DNA from: Antedon mediterranea
Lineage: Eukaryota; Echinodermata; Crinoidea; Comatulida; Antedonidae
Length of the DNA: 64,000 nt
Assembly: GCF_964355755.1 (NCBI RefSeq)
Contig: NC_092672.1
Span: forward strand, 29,882,501-29,946,500
Direction of reading: 5' to 3'
Both the position numbers and the translations under genes were made by a program. The notes beneath the pieces are model-generated. The model searched no databases. It was not told the DNA's origin and saw only the letters and a list, made by a program, of their open reading frames with translations. This document shows positions 24,185 through 38,863 of this stretch, piece by piece (positions within the stretch are counted from its first letter, which is position 1; each line of letters starts with the position of its first letter).

Positions 24185-25480
24185 AAGATAAATGTGATAT
24201 TTAAGGTTGTATATTGTTTGTTATTACATTAAATTAGATATATATTGTACCACGGTAGAGCTTTAACGAAAGTTTAGCAACTTTGTGTAAACATTTTTAT
24301 TATCATTTACAATTTGTCAAAAATTAACCAGTAAATTGATGTAATAGTTTGCAAATGACAGTTGTAGCCGATAAATAAAATAATTAACTAAATACAAATA
24401 ACAACAAAATTAATCAATCATTTTTTTTTTCATTTGTTCACTTTTGAAAAAATGTAAAATATCATAACACATTAAGATTAAAGGAAAGGAAATATTCTAA
24501 AAGGTTCCAATTCCACGAATTGAAAAAATGACGTTTCGTTTAATATGGCTAATAATAGAGATTTTTAGACAAGAATTTCCCTTCTCATCAATCAAAGGTT
24601 TTAATTCTGTTTTCAATTTTTACAAAAACTTTTATCTTGAATGTTTTGAACTTGATCGTTTGTATATTATTCGTTTTATTATAATAGAATTTAAAATATA
24701 TTTAGTCAATTCTAAAGTTTGCTAGTGTCGATTTTTGCAACTTGTTTTCTGCAGATTGTCGAAGTTTGTCAACGGTTTTATACTTGTAAACTTTTGAAAA
24801 CCTTTCTTGATAAACTCGGAGTCTCCTCGAGTTTACAGTTGTTAGATTAACATCATTAGGTAAAACAAAAGTTTATTAAGTAGAAAACGTTTACATTTTT
24901 TACTATGTTTTAAGAAATTAAATTATATTTTCGCCTAGACTGTTCGATTCACAATATCGCGATAAAACGTCCTCTATTGTGTTTCAACTTTGACAAAACT
25001 TTATTCTGTTTTGAACTCGTCTGTTGTACAATATAATTTTAAATAAATTTAATGAAAATAGTAAATACGTCATTATTGACAGGCTAGCTAATTAAACTAC
25101 GACAATCCATCGAGATCAATGGCAATGTTTTAATATACAGAAGTCTTATGCGTTGCTGAGGTCAAATTTCTATAACCCAAGAATAGTTACTCAATTATTT
25201 AGTGAAGCATCCATTCATTGACTGCGGCTGTAAGTAACGAAGATTCTAAATTCCATCCGCCAGAGCGGCTCTTAAGTTTACGCATGTGCACTTAAATCCT
25301 ATAAGTAAACTATCTTAAACGTTTAGGGCACTTTTGGAAAGTGGTTCTTCCAAGGTCACTGTGTTTTTTTAAATTATGCATTTAAATAGTTAATCAATAT
25401 TCATTACAATCGGTAATCTATAGTTTTGCCTCAAATATGAACAATTTAAATTTTTACATTTATGATCAAGTTTTGTTCAC

Positions 25481-25488
25481 TATAAATT
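25481..25488 (+). promoter_or_regulatory. TATA-like box upstream of copy C
   Basis: TATAAATT lies 217 bp before the ATG of an intact gene, in a stretch (GTTCACTATAAATTTTAAT) shared with B and F and, with one substitution, with G. Confidence 0.35.
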
Positions 25489-25697
25489 TTAATTATTATA
25501 TTGTTAACACATCATGCATACAAACGTTTGTATTGTTTGAGTGTTACATTAAAAATTATTTTAATATGTATGCAAGCGTAGTAGGATTACAATGCCAGTT
25601 TATTAACAGAAAGAATGTAACCAACATACATACTTCGGAAATAGATGTTCAAGTAACAAGTCAATCCGTTTTACAAGAGAAAAACTTAATCGAACAC

Positions 25698-28600
25698 ATG
25701 ATGTATTTGTTTATTTGTTTTTGTTTTCTTTTCACCTATTTGAATTCTCATGCGGGTGAGTTTATTTTAATTTTTTTCTTCAAGCAGGTAGTACTAATAT
25801 AACAATTTTGAAATGCTATGATAGGCCAACTTGATATGCATTCTTACATCTTCAGATTGGTGTTTTGTGTATTTTAGTCCAAAAAATGTGGTTTTTTTTT
25901 GTGCTAAAATGCATTATTAAAGCACAGTAAACATATATTTAAAAATAACTAATTCATAAAAACATTCCAAATTCAATTACAATATTTATGAGAATAGTAA
26001 ATAATGTATTTAAAACACTAATTCATATAGAAAAAAAATATAATGTAATATTTATGAGAATATTTATTTTCATGTGTTTAAAAAAGTAAGTAAATATTAT
26101 TATGATATTTGCAGTCTTCTGCTTTAAAATATAATGAATATAGTTCTTTGAAAGAGAATGAAAAAAACGGTCTACATAATTTTAGATTCTTTTCTTTATT
26201 AAAATACATTTTTCTTATGTACAATTTTTAATAAACGTATTTGAAAGAAATATAAAACTAATAATAAATTTGAAATTTATAGCTAATAGAATAGAATTTT
26301 GGAACGACGATAAAGGCATGCACATATAGCTACTTTTTAAAGAATCATTATTTATAACCAATTAAATCAAAATAGTAGATTTCTTAATAATTTATATAAG
26401 TGTTTGATTCCTTATACTTATCTCATATATGTACTATAATGCATAGCTCGTTGACAAATCTACATTTTGTAATAAAATAAAATTGTATTTCAGCACTCAT
26501 ATCTTATGGAAAGCCTGCAACATCATTGTCTGTATATCAAAGTTTTCTACCTGTATATTCGACTGACGGGAAGGAAATAGAACCAGACTGTTTCCATTCA
26601 GGTGATATACTGTCTAGGCCACCGTAATCTAAAATAAATAATTATGTACAGCGATCCATATATGGTTATACCATGGAGAAATAAGTTATATTTCTCCATC
26701 CATGGTTATATACGAGATTCGCATGGGTTAGGCCTATTTGGTTTGCGTGAGATGAAAATTGATACAAAAGCCAACAAAGGTATTTGGCGTTTTTCATCGA
26801 TTTTGGCATAAAACTGATTCCATTCATGAAACTGCTATTTATTTAAGTGTCAAGAATTGTAATTGAGGAAATTTTATTTTCGGGCTATACTGGGCCACAA
26901 CAACATGGCGAATATTTATTATTGGCCGCCTTGGCTATACGCTACTTAGAGCTATAACTAAAACAGATACAAATTCATAACATAAATATTTACATTTTTT
27001 AAAGGACAAACACAGGTTGGTGAATGGCTGAAAGTTGATCTTGGAGCCGACTATACGATTACAACAGTGGTCGTCATTAATAAAATAAGTAAACTTTTTT
27101 ATCGTAATTAATAATATCATTTTCACCTTCAATTCCACGTACAATTATCATTTTTATACGTATTTAACTTATCATTTTACCTAATAATATATAAAAATAA
27201 TATAATATATTATAAATAATATATAAATATATAAAACAATATTATTGTTTTATATATTTGCACATTCTACCAAAGTAGTCAAGCCGCTTGTGGAAAACAA
27301 AAGAAAAACTAATCCGTAAACAAAACAAAAATTAACAAATCTAGACAAAACTCCACATAACTGCTTTCCGTTGTCTATAGTACAAAACTCACATTTGTTT
27401 GTTAGTTATGTGAGCGTCTCACTAGACAATACAAATCAGTAGGGTGGGGACGGACGCATTTTGTATAATTATTTGTGAAATGATGACTTTTTGGCTTTTT
27501 ATGTTGTTGTTGCGGCCAAACAATGGGCCAGAATTCAAACTCTTTTGCTTTATGACATTTTGTTTTGTCCTTCTTTTTTATAGCCCACTTTTATTCATTC
27601 TTTCCTGCATATCCTAACATAATATTTAGAATTCTCTTTCTTTTTCGTTGTATAAACCATTATTATCTAACATATTTAACATTTGTCCACTTAAATTCTT
27701 TATGTTAATTTCTGAACAAACAAGACTTATTCAAATTATGTGTCAAATCATGATTTTACCAACAATTCATGACCACGTGATTTTTCATTCCTTAACCAGT
27801 AAAACAATTTCATCAATAGATTAGGTCCACTGTGTGCCGTAGTCATTATTGATCGTTATGGTATTCATTTTTTATCGTTACGGTATCATTATCAATCGTT
27901 ACGGTATCGTTATCGATATTGATGTCACTATCAGTATTGATCAATATTATTATGATCATCATTACTTAAATCTTACGTACATCTTAACTAAATATTTATA
28001 AACAGCTTCATCTGATTTTAACAATGAACGAATTGCTGGTGCTGTGGTAACGATTAAAACGGATGATATGAGTACACAAACCACGTGTGGTCATACTGTA
28101 ACAATTGCCGATTCGTTACGCGCTCCATTGATTGAATTTACCTGCAACCCACCAATCAGAGGACGCTACGTGAAACTATGGTTTCCGAATAAAAAGGAAT
28201 ACATTACCATTTGTGAAATTAAGGTCAACACAGATGATTTAAGCCAAGGTAAGTTGTTAGATAGGCCTAGTTTTTTTTTTATAATATGCCTTTTATTATT
28301 TCTTTGTTTAATTGTCCAATATAACGACACCACCTTAAAGTTTTCGTCTTGAATTTTTTTTTTTGGATATACAAAGAGGCAATGACTATTGATTTTCAGG
28401 AAAATCGAAATATTGGTGATGTCACAAAAGTGAAAAATGGAGTATCTGTATCTTTAATATGGGATCGAAATATTAAATAGCGCGCCCTCTATTGATCTCC
28501 CCTTTTGTCAAGCGCTTAACTTATCTTTGTATTACTTCTTTTTCAGTTTTAATAATTTTGTACGAAGCCAATGTACAGAAACGAGAGTGGGAAAAGATTT

Positions 28601-29886
28601 TGCACTCTTACCATAATTTTATAACTTGATATAATAACTTTTAAATAAAGACAGAAAACAGTTAACTTTTTGTTCATATGAACGTGGGTCATTTGATGTT
28701 CTCAATTTCTACAGAGCCTCAGTGTGCGACTCCAATCCAGGTCAGTCCATTGAACAAGACTTACTATTTAAAAGACATATCTGGCAATGGAAATTACTTA
28801 AGTGGATCACCTGATCTAGCATTTACTACTGGTATTTATGGCGAGCAAGATGAAGCAGTATTGATAAACAAAGATATTGGTTCGCAAATAACATTACTCT
28901 ATGGACACAAAGGCCCGACCTTTACATTGGCTTTCTATGTTCTCATGAACGACGGTTCAAAAAAGGCCTTCGTTTATTCCGACTCATTTGAAATTATATT
29001 TGCGTTTCCTGTTGATCATCTATATCATGTGTCAGAGGTAGCAGTTAATTACAACGTGTATGGTGAAGTTATTCGTTGCCATGCCTTGCGTTCTGAAGAG
29101 TGGACATTCTTTGCTCTTACTTTCAACGGATTCGAAAGAAAAATACGACTTTGGAGAAACGGGGAGATTGCTTGTATGGCTGATACGGGATTCTCAGAAA
29201 TCAATTTTGGAAGCATTGTGTTTGGTGGTGACGAGAGTGTAATGAAGATGGCCAAGCTACAGGTTTACTATGAGAGCCTTGATGAATATGAGATAAAAGA
29301 AGCGAGAGACCTGGATAATGTTATTAGGAGTAAGAATTATTGTCCTTAATACACATCAGTTAATGATTATGATTATCAGTTGAAATCATTGTAATCATCA
29401 TCATCATAAACGTATTGATTTTATTTATTGTTATCGTTACTATCAACATATATATATTCATTGTATTCTTGTTATTTCTGGTTTTCGAGTCATAACTCCT
29501 TTTTATGCATATTTTTTTATCCTTTCTAATAAGTACTATAGTTTATAGTAAGTATTTCTAATAACAATGCCGTTTTTACTTTCGCCTTTGTCTTTTTATT
29601 CTGACTTATAAGTAGTATACATTTTGATTATTTTGCAGGTGATGAATGCCCGAAACCAAACCTTTTCCATGTCCACGTATCCACAACTGGAAATGCGCCA
29701 CCATCGGTTGTAAGCCGTTCTTCTACACACTCGGAGGTCTTTTGCGTATTGAGATGTCGCAGAAACATAAATTGTTTTGGAATTATTTATAATCACGAAA
29801 CACAAAGCTGTGAAGAATTTAACGGAAATAATTTGTCAAATATTGAGACAGATTTAATTCGCAAGTACTACGTGGCAGTTCGGTAA
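25698..29886 (+). CDS. Lectin-array copy C: intact secreted FTP-LamG-PAN protein, 451 aa
   Basis: Six exons: 25698-25755, 26494-26601, 27005-27088, 28006-28248, 28715-29329 and 29639-29886 (TAA). They total 1356 nt, giving 451 residues, with every junction in phase 1. Residues 1-19 (MMYLFICFCF..., ending SHA) form a signal peptide, so the protein is probably secreted. About 22-162 is a fucolectin-type domain: KPATSLSVY, CFHS, EWLKVDLGADYTIT, DFNNERIAGAVV, CGH, FTCNPP, GRYVKLWF, TICEI. About 170-365 is a LamG/ConA-like jelly roll (EEWTFFALTFNGF, LWRNGEIAC). Residues 371-451 are PAN/apple-like with six visible Cys. The D-x4-R part of the fucose-binding motif is kept (DFNNER), but the preceding Arg position is Lys. 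The start is the ATGATG pair because the frame upstream is not conserved between copies. It probably binds carbohydrate outside the cell; an immune role is inference. Confidence 0.85.
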
Positions 29887-32400
29887 ACTGATTGCAAGTT
29901 TAAAATTGTGATTTAGGCCTACTATTACCGAAAATAGAGTAAAAGGCTAAATAGCTTTCTCCCTCCCTTAAATGTATTGTGCGAAAAAGTACATAGTAAT
30001 TTCATTTACAATTTTAAAATATTTCGAACGCGGCAGCATTGATACAAATCAAAATTGACTTGGAAAATAAAACATCACAGATCACTTTATATTACCGATA
30101 CCGATTTTATATTTGGGATGATTTAACATTTGGGAGAAAATCTGTCAAAAGATTATTAAATTAAATTATTAAAATTATTAAAATATGTTCTTGGTCAGGC
30201 AATTATCTTTTGATAACGTCATCACGTCTACAAATTTGATTGACCTTGGTAACGTAATGTCACGTGTATTTTGTATAGAAATCTTATTATTATGAATGGT
30301 CCGGTTTATTATTATACGTATATTATTTTATAAGTAAATTGCGTCCACTTTCGCACTTAAAAAAACATCTGTTTTTAAAGGTTAGTTAATGACATTTTAA
30401 AAATAGCTGAATTGTATTCATCATCAGCAAAAAAAAAAAAAAAACAAACAAAACAAAAATTTAAAAAAACATAACCTAACCTGGCATAAAGAAATAAAAA
30501 ATAAAAAATAAAACTAACAAAAATAGATAAATAAAAATAAATAAAATAGAATGATAATAATAAATAAATAAATAATAAAATCATAATAAAAATATAATAA
30601 TATAACAATAAAAATACATATATATATAATATATATATAAACACATCAGACACAGAGAAAGAAATAACATTAAAAATAAAAGAATCAAAAGAAAAGAAAC
30701 ATGAGACAGACAGCAAATATGTCATGACAGTTTCAAAGAAAGGAAGTTTTTCATGTTAAGTCTGACTAAATGAAATTTTCAGTAAATGTAGTCAGTAAAC
30801 ACATTTATTTAAAGTCATTTAAACAATTAGTATTAGCAGATAAATGTGATATTTAAGGTTGTATATTGTTTGTTATTACATTTAATTAGATATATATTGT
30901 ACCACGGTGGAGCTTTAACATAAAAACATTTCACTTTTAAGCTAAAAAGGCATCTATTATCCACATATAATCACTGAATCCTAAATAATATTAATTCAAA
31001 TTTCATTGATATTTTCAATCGGTTGTTTTTGTTTACTTTGGTTTTTTTAATGATTTTTTGATATTTTTTATTTTTTGGCAGCCCACCACAAATTTACACT
31101 TTCTGGGGTTCGCCTCTCTTATTTAAAATTGTTTTTTTTTACAAACACTGTTAATAGAAAAGAGAAGAGAAATAAATGTTCGGAATAATAATAACGAAAG
31201 TTTAGCAACTTTGTGTCAACATTTTGATTGGCATTTAAAATTTATCAAAAATTATCTAGTAAATTTATGTAAGAGTTTGCAAATGACAGTTGTAGCCGAT
31301 AGATAAAATAATTAACTAAATACAAATAACAACAAAATAAATCAATCATTTTTTTTTTATTTGTTCACTTTTGAAAAAATGTAAAATATCATAACACATT
31401 AAGATTAAAGGAAAGGAAATATTCAAAAAGGTTCCAATTCCACGAATTGAAAAAATGACGTTTCGTTTAATATGACTAATGATAGGGATTTTTAGACAAG
31501 AATTTCCCTTCTCATCAATCACAGGTTTTAATTCTGTTTTCAATTTTTACAAAAACTTTTATCTTGAATGTTTTGAACTTGATCGTTTGTATATTATTCG
31601 TTTTATTATAATAGAATTAAAAATATATTTAAAGTCAATTCTAAAGTTTGCTAGTGTCTATTTATGCAACTTGTTTTCTGCAGATTGTCGAAGTTTGTCA
31701 ACGGTTTTATACTTGTAAACTTTTGAAAACCTTTCTTGATAAACTCGGAGTTGCCTCGAGTTTACAGTTCTTAGGTTTACATCATTAGGTAACAAAAGTT
31801 TATTAAGTAGAAAACGTTTACATTTTTTACTATGTTTTAAGACATTATATTATATTTTCGCCTAGACTGTTCGATTCACAATATCGCGATAGAACTTGTT
31901 CTATTGTGTTTCAACTTTGACAAACTTTATTCTGTTTTGAACTCGTCGGTTGTAGAATATAATATTAACTAAATTTAATGAAAATAGTAAATACGTCATT
32001 ATTGACAGGCTGTAGCTAATTAGACTACGAAAATCCATCGAGATCAATGGCCATTTTTGAAATGTAGAGAAGTCTTATGCGTTGCTGACGTCAAATAGAA
32101 ATAAATAGTTAATTAATATTGATTCATTACAACCGGTAATCTATAGTTTTACCTAAAATATTAACAATTTTTACATTTTATGGTCACGTTTTGTTAACAA
32201 TAAATGTTAATTATCTCTTAAATTTTTTAACACATCATACATACTCACGTTTGTATTGTTTGTCTTGTTGTTTGAATATGTGTGCAAGCGTAGTAAGATT
32301 ACAATGTAAGTTTATTAACCGAAAGAATGTAACCAACATACATACTTCGGAAATAGTAACAAGTCAATCCGTTTTACAAGAGAAAAACTTAATCGAACTC
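29887..32400 (+). other. Spacer between C and D
   Basis: No gene. It contains the 3' flank with AATAAA at 30066-30071, an A-rich and (TAAA)-rich stretch (30420-30640) whose minus strand gives only a hydrophobic low-complexity string, an AT microsatellite near 30618-30640, and the conserved pre-gene block (31440-31730). It is almost the same as the spacer after D up to 38477. Confidence 0.6.
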
Positions 32401-35400
32401 ATGATGTATTTGTTTATTTGTTTTTGTTTTCTTTTCAACTTTTTGAATTCTCATGCGGGTGAGTTGATTCTTATTTTTTTCTTCAAATAGGTAGTACTAA
32501 TACAAATTGGTGTTTTGTGCATTTCAGTAAAAAAAAATGTGTATTTTTTTGGCTAAAATGCAACTAATTCATAAAAACATTCCAAATTCAATTACAATAT
32601 TTATGAGAATAGTAAATAATGTATATAAAACACTAATTCATATAGAAAAAAAATATCATGTAATATTAATGAGAATATTTATTTTCGTATGTTTAAAAAA
32701 TATATGTAAATAATATGATATTTGCGCTCTTCTGCTTTCAAATATAATGAATATAGTTCTTTGAATGCAAAAAGAATGAAAAAAACGGTCTTCATAATTT
32801 TAGATTCTTTTCTTTATTAAAAAATAATGCGTATACATTTTTCTTATATGAAATATTTGAAAGAAATATAAAACTAATAATAAATTTAAGATTTATAGTT
32901 AATAGAATAGAATTTTGGAACGACGATAAAGGCATCATGCACATATCGCTACTTTTTAAAGAATCTTTATTTATAACCAATTAAATCAAAATATTAGATT
33001 TCTAAATAATTTATATAAGTGTTTATACTAAATATAATACTTATCTCATAGGCCTATATGTACTATAATCCATAGCTAGTTGACAAATCTACACTTTGTA
33101 ATGAAATAAAATTTTATTTCAGCACTCATATCTTATGGGAAGCCAGCAACATCATTGTCTGTATATCCAGGTTCTTCACCTGTATATTCGACTGACGGGA
33201 AGGAAAGAACATACTGTTTCCATTCAGGTGATATACAGTCTAGACCACCGTAATCTAAAATAAATAATTATGTACAGCGATCCATATATGGTTATACCAT
33301 GGAGAAAAAAGTTATATTTCTCCATCCATGGTTATATACGAAATTCGCATGGGTTAGGCATATTTGGTTTGCGCGAGATGAAAATTGATACAAAGGCCAA
33401 CAAAGGGATTTGGCGTTTTTTCATCGATTTTGGCATAACACTGATTCCATTCGTGAAACTGTAACAGGTTCAGCTATTGAAGTGTCAAGAATTGCAATTG
33501 AGGAAATTTTATTTTTAGGCTATACCGGGCCACAAAAATATGGCGAATATTTACTATTGGCCGCCTTGGCTATACGGTATTTAGGGCTATAACTTTACGT
33601 AAACAGATACAAATTCATAACATAAAATATTTACATTTGTTAAAGCAAAAACACAGGTTGGTGAATGGCTGAAAGTTGATCTTGGAGCAAACTATACGAT
33701 TACATCAGTGGTCATCGTTAATAGAATAAGTAAACTTTTTTATCGCAATTATTAATGTCATTTTCACCTTCCATTCCACGTACAATTATCATTTTTATAC
33801 GTATTTAAATTATCATTTTACCTAATAAATATAAAATATAAAATAATATAATATATTATAAATAATATATAAATATATAAAACAATATTATTGTTTTATA
33901 TATTTGCACATTCTACCAAAGTAGTCAAGCCGCTTGTGGAAAACAAAAGAAAAACTAATCCGTAAACAAAACAAAAAATACCAAATCTAGGCAAAACTCA
34001 ACATAACTGCTTTCCGTTTAATATAGTACAAAACTCACATTTGTTTGTTAGATAAGCATCTCACTAGACAATACAAATCAGTAGGCTGGGGACGGACGCA
34101 TTTTGTATAATTATTTGTGAAATGATGACTTTTTGGCTTTTTCTGTTGTTGTTGCGGCCAAACAATGGGCCAGAATTCAAACTCTTTTGGCTTTATGACA
34201 TTTTGTTTTGTCCTTCTTTTTTATAGCCCACTTTTATTCATTCTTTCCTGCATATGCTAACATAATATTTAGAATTCTTTTTCTTTTTCGTTGTATAAAC
34301 CATTATTATCTAACATATTTAACATTTGTCCACTTAAATTCTTTATGTTAATTTCTGAACAAACAAGACTTATTCAAATTATGTGTCAAATCATGATTTT
34401 ACCAACAATTCATGACCACGTGATTTTTCATTCCTTAACAAGTAAAGCAATTTTGTCAATAGATTTGGTCCACTGTGTGCCGTAGTCATTATTGATCGTT
34501 ATGGTATTCATTTTTTATCGTTACGGTATCATTATCAATTGTTACGGTATCGTTATCGATATTGATATCACTATCAGTATTGATCAATATTATTATGATC
34601 ATCATTACTTAAATCTTACGTACATCTTAACTAAATATTTATAAACAGCTTCATCTGATTTTAACAATGAACGTATTGCTGGTGCTGTGGTAACGATTAA
34701 AACGGATGATATGAGTACAGAAACCACGTGTGGTCATACTGTAACAATTGCCGATTCGTTACGCGCTCCATTGATTGAATTTACCTGCAACCCACGAATC
34801 AGAGGACGCTACGTGAAACTATGGTTTCCGAATAAAAGGAATACATTACCATTTGTGAAATTAAGGGCTACACAGATGATTTAAGCCAAGGTAAGTTGTT
34901 AGAAAGGCCTAGTTTTTTTTTTATAATATGCCTTTTATTATTTCTTTGTTTAATTGCCCAATATAACGACACCACCTTAAAGTTTTTGTCTTGAATTATT
35001 TTTTTTGGATATACAAAGAGGCAATGACTATTGGTTTTCAGGAAAATCGAAATATTGGTGATGTCACAAAAGTGAAAAATGGAGTATCTGTATCTTTAAT
35101 ATGGGATCGAAATATTAAATAGCGCGCCCTCTATTGATCTCCCCTTTTGTCAAGCGCTTAACTTATCTTTGTATTACTTCTTTTTCAGTTTTAATAATTT
35201 TGTACGAAGCCAATGTACAGAAACGAGAGTGGGAAAAGATTTTGCACTCTTACCATAATTTTATAACTTGATATAATAACTTTTAAATAAAGACAGAAAA
35301 CAGTTAACTTTTTGTTCATATGAACGTGGGTCATTTGATGTTCTCAATTTCTACAGAGCCTCAGTGTGCGACTCCAATCCAGGTCAGTCCATTGAACAAG

Positions 35401-36526
35401 ACTTACTATTTAAAAGACATATCTGGCAATGGAAATTACTTAAGTGGATCACCTGATCTAGCATTTACTACTGGTATTTATGGCGAGCAAGATGAAGCAG
35501 TATTGATAAACAAAGATATTGGTTCGCAAATAACATTACTCTATGGACACAAAGGCCCGACCTTTACATTGGCTTTCTATGTTCTCATGAACGACGGTTC
35601 AAAAAAGGCCTTCGTTTATTCCGACTCATTTGAAATTATATTTGCGTTTCCTGTTGATCATCTATATCATGTGTCAGAGGTAGCAGTTAATTACAACGTG
35701 TATGGTGAAGTTATTCGTTGCCATGCCTTGCGTTCTGAAGAGTGGACATTCTTTGCTCTTACTTTCAACGGATTCGAAAGAAAAATACGACTTTGGAGAA
35801 ACGGGGAGATTGCTTGTATGGCTGATACGGGATTCTCAGAAATCAATTTTGGAAGCATTGTGTTTGGTGGTGACGAGAGTGTAATGAAGATGGCCAAGCT
35901 ACAGGTTTACTATGAGAGCCTTGATGAATATGAGATAAAAGAAGCGAGAGACCTGGACAATGTTATTAGGAGTAAGAATTATTGTCCTTAATACACATCA
36001 GTTAATGATTATGATTATCAGTTGAAATCATTGTAATCATCATCATCATAAACGTATTGATTTTATTTATTGTTATCGTTACTATCAACATATATATTCA
36101 TTGTATTCTTGTTATTTCTGGTTTTCGAGTTATAACTCCTTTTTATGCATATTTTTTTATCCTTTCTAATAAGTACTATAGTTTATAGTAAGTATTTCTA
36201 ATAACAATGCCGTTTTTACTTTCGCCTTTGTCTTTTTATTCTGACTTATAAGTAGTATACATTTTAATTATTTTGCAGGTGATGAATGCTCGAAATCAAA
36301 CCTTTTCCATGTCCACGTATCCACAACTGGAAATGCGCCACCATCGGTTGTAAGCCGTTCTTCTACACACTCGGAGGTCTTTTGCGTATTGAGATGTCGC
36401 AGAAACATAAATTGTTTTGGAATTATTTATAATCACGAAACACAAAGCTGTGAAGAATTTAACGGAAATAATTTGTCAAATATTGAGACAGATTTAATTC
36501 GCAAGTACTACGTGGCAGTTCGGTAA
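32401..36526 (+). pseudogene. Lectin-array copy D, one-base frameshift in exon 4
   Basis: Exons: 32401-32458, 33123-33227, 33646-33729, 34649-34890, 35357-35971 and 36279-36526. Everything is open and spliced normally except exon 4, where one A is missing near 34833-34837 (CCGAATAAAAGG against CCGAATAAAAAGG in C). That shifts the frame to RNTLPFVKL and a stop before the donor, removing the last Cys of the lectin domain and all of the LamG and PAN domains. Because exon 4 is phase 1-1, a transcript skipping it would stay in frame and encode a protein with half a lectin domain. Exons 5-6 are nearly identical to C, so the duplication is young. A sequencing error in the A-run is a real alternative. 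Confidence 0.8.
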
Positions 36527-38766
36527 ACTGATTGCAAGTTTAAAATTGTGATTTAGGCCTACTATTACCGAAAATAGAGTAAAAGGCTAAATAGCTTTCT
36601 CCCTCCCTAAAATGTATTGTGCGAAAAAGTACATAGTAATTTCATTTACAATTTTAAAATATTTCAAACGCGGCAGCATTGATACAAATCAAAATTGACT
36701 TGGAAAATAAAACATCACAGATCGCTTTATATTACCGATACCGATTTTATATTTGGGATGATTTAACATTTGGGAGAAAATCTGTCAAAAGATTATTAAA
36801 TTAAATTATTAAAATTATTAAAATATGTTCTTGGTCAGGCAATTATCTTTTGATAACGTCATCACGTCTACAAATTTGATTGACCTTGGTAACGTAATGT
36901 CACGTGTATTTTGTATAGAAATCTTATTATTATGAATGGTCCGGTTTATTATTATACGTATATTATTTTATAAGTAAATTGCGTCCACTTTCGCACTTAA
37001 AAAAACATCTGTTTTTAAAGGTTAGTTAATGACATTTTAAAAATAGCTGAATTGTATTCATCATCAGCAAAAAAAAAACAAACAAACAAAACAAATATTT
37101 AAAAAAACATAACCTAACCTGGCATAAAGAAATAAAAAATAAAAAATAAAACTAATAAAAATAGATAAATAAAAATAAATAAAATAGAATGATAATAATA
37201 AATAAATAAATAATAAAATCATAATAAAAATATAATAATATAACAATAAAAATACATATATATATATATATAATATATATATAAACACATCAGACACAGA
37301 GAAAGAAATAACATTAAAAATAAAGGAATCAAAAGAAAAGAAACATGAGACAGACAGCAAATATGTCATGACAGTTTCAAAGAAAGGAAGTTTTTCATGT
37401 TAAGTCTGACTAAATGAAATTTTCAGTAAATGTAGTCAGTAAACACATTTATTTAAAGTCATTTAAACAATTAGTATTAGCAGATAAATGTGATATTTAA
37501 GGTTGTATATTGTTTGTTATTACATTGAATTAGATATATATTGTACCACGGTGGAGCTTTAACATAAAAACATTTCACTTTTAAGCTAAAAAGGCATCTA
37601 TTATCCACATATAATCACTGAATCCTAAATAATATTAATTCAAATTTCATTGATATTTTCAATCGGTTGTTTTTGTTTACTTTGGTTTTTTTAATGATTT
37701 TTTGATATTTTTTATTTTTTGGCAGCCCACCACAAATTTACACTTTCTGGGGTTCGCCTCTCTTATTTAAAATTGTTTTTTTTACAAACACTGTTAATAG
37801 AAAAGAGAAAAGAAATAAATGTTCTGAATAATAATAACGAAAGTTTAGCAACTTTGTGTCAACATTTTGATTGGCATTTACAATTTATCAAAAATTATCT
37901 AGTAAATTGATGTAAGAGTTTGCAAATGACAGTTGTAGCCGATAAATAAAATAATTAACTAAATACAAATAACAACAAAATAAATCAATCATTTTTTTTT
38001 ATTTGTTCACTTTTGAAAAAATGTAAAATATCATAACACATTAAGATTAAAGGAAAGGAAATATTCAAAAAAGGTTCCAATTCCACGAATTGAAAAAATG
38101 ACGTTTCGTTTAATATGGCTAATAATAGAGATTTTTAGACAAGAATTTCCCTTCTCATCAATTACAGGTTTTAATTCTGTTTTCAATTTTTACAAAAACT
38201 TTTATCTTGAATGTTTTGAACTTGATCGTTTGTATATTATTCGTTTTATTATAATAGAATTTAAAATATATTTAAAGTCAATTCTAAAGTTTGCTAGTGT
38301 CTATTTCTGCAACTTGTTTTCTGCAGATTGTCGAAGTTTGTCAACGGCTTTATACTTGTAAACTTTTGAAAACCTTTCTTGATAAACTCGGAGTTTCCTC
38401 GAGTTTACAGTTCTTAGATTTACATCATTAGGTAAAACAAAAGTTTATTAAGTAGAAAACGTTTACCTTTTTCACTATGTATTATTTTCTTCAAATAGGT
38501 AGTACTAATATAAACATTTTGAAATGCTATGATAGGCCAACTTGATAGTATTCTTACATCTTCAGATTGGTGTTTTGTGCATTTCAGTCAAAAAGAAACT
38601 TGTATTTTTTTGCTAAAATGCATTTAAACATAGTAAACATATATTTAAAAATAATTAATTAATAAAAACATTCCAAAAATTCAATTACAATATTTATGAG
38701 AATAGTAAATAATGTATTTAAAACACTAGGCCTAATTCATATAGAAAAAAAAATATACTTATTGTT

Positions 38767-38863
38767 GATCACGAAACAAAAAGCTGTGAAGAATTTTAAA
38801 GGAATTAATTTGTCAAATATTGAGACAGATTTAATTCGCTAGTACTACGTAGCAGTCTGGTAA
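38767..38863 (+). pseudogene. Fragment of exon 6 (PAN domain 3' part)
   Basis: Matches the last ~100 bases of exon 6 (ATCACGAAACAAAAAGCTGTG to the end). It has TTTTAAAGG in place of TTTAACGG and CGCTAG in place of CGCAAG, giving a frameshift and a TAG. It is joined to intron 1 sequence, a recombination relic. Confidence 0.75.

Larger units (their letters stand above)
23135..25697 (+). other. Spacer between B and C
   Basis: No gene seen. It holds the 3' flank with a polyadenylation signal, an AT microsatellite (about 23778-23808), a ~210-bp insert with a UUCG-type hairpin (about 23974-24184), the conserved block at about 24520-24790, a ~200-bp segment (25170-25370) shared only with the region before F, and a TATA-like box at 25481. 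Confidence 0.6.

Noticed and set aside
30375-30725. Minus-strand hydrophobic frame of 116 residues
   Set aside because: Low-complexity translation of A- and TAAA-rich DNA; it differs in length between the C and D spacers and has no motif.
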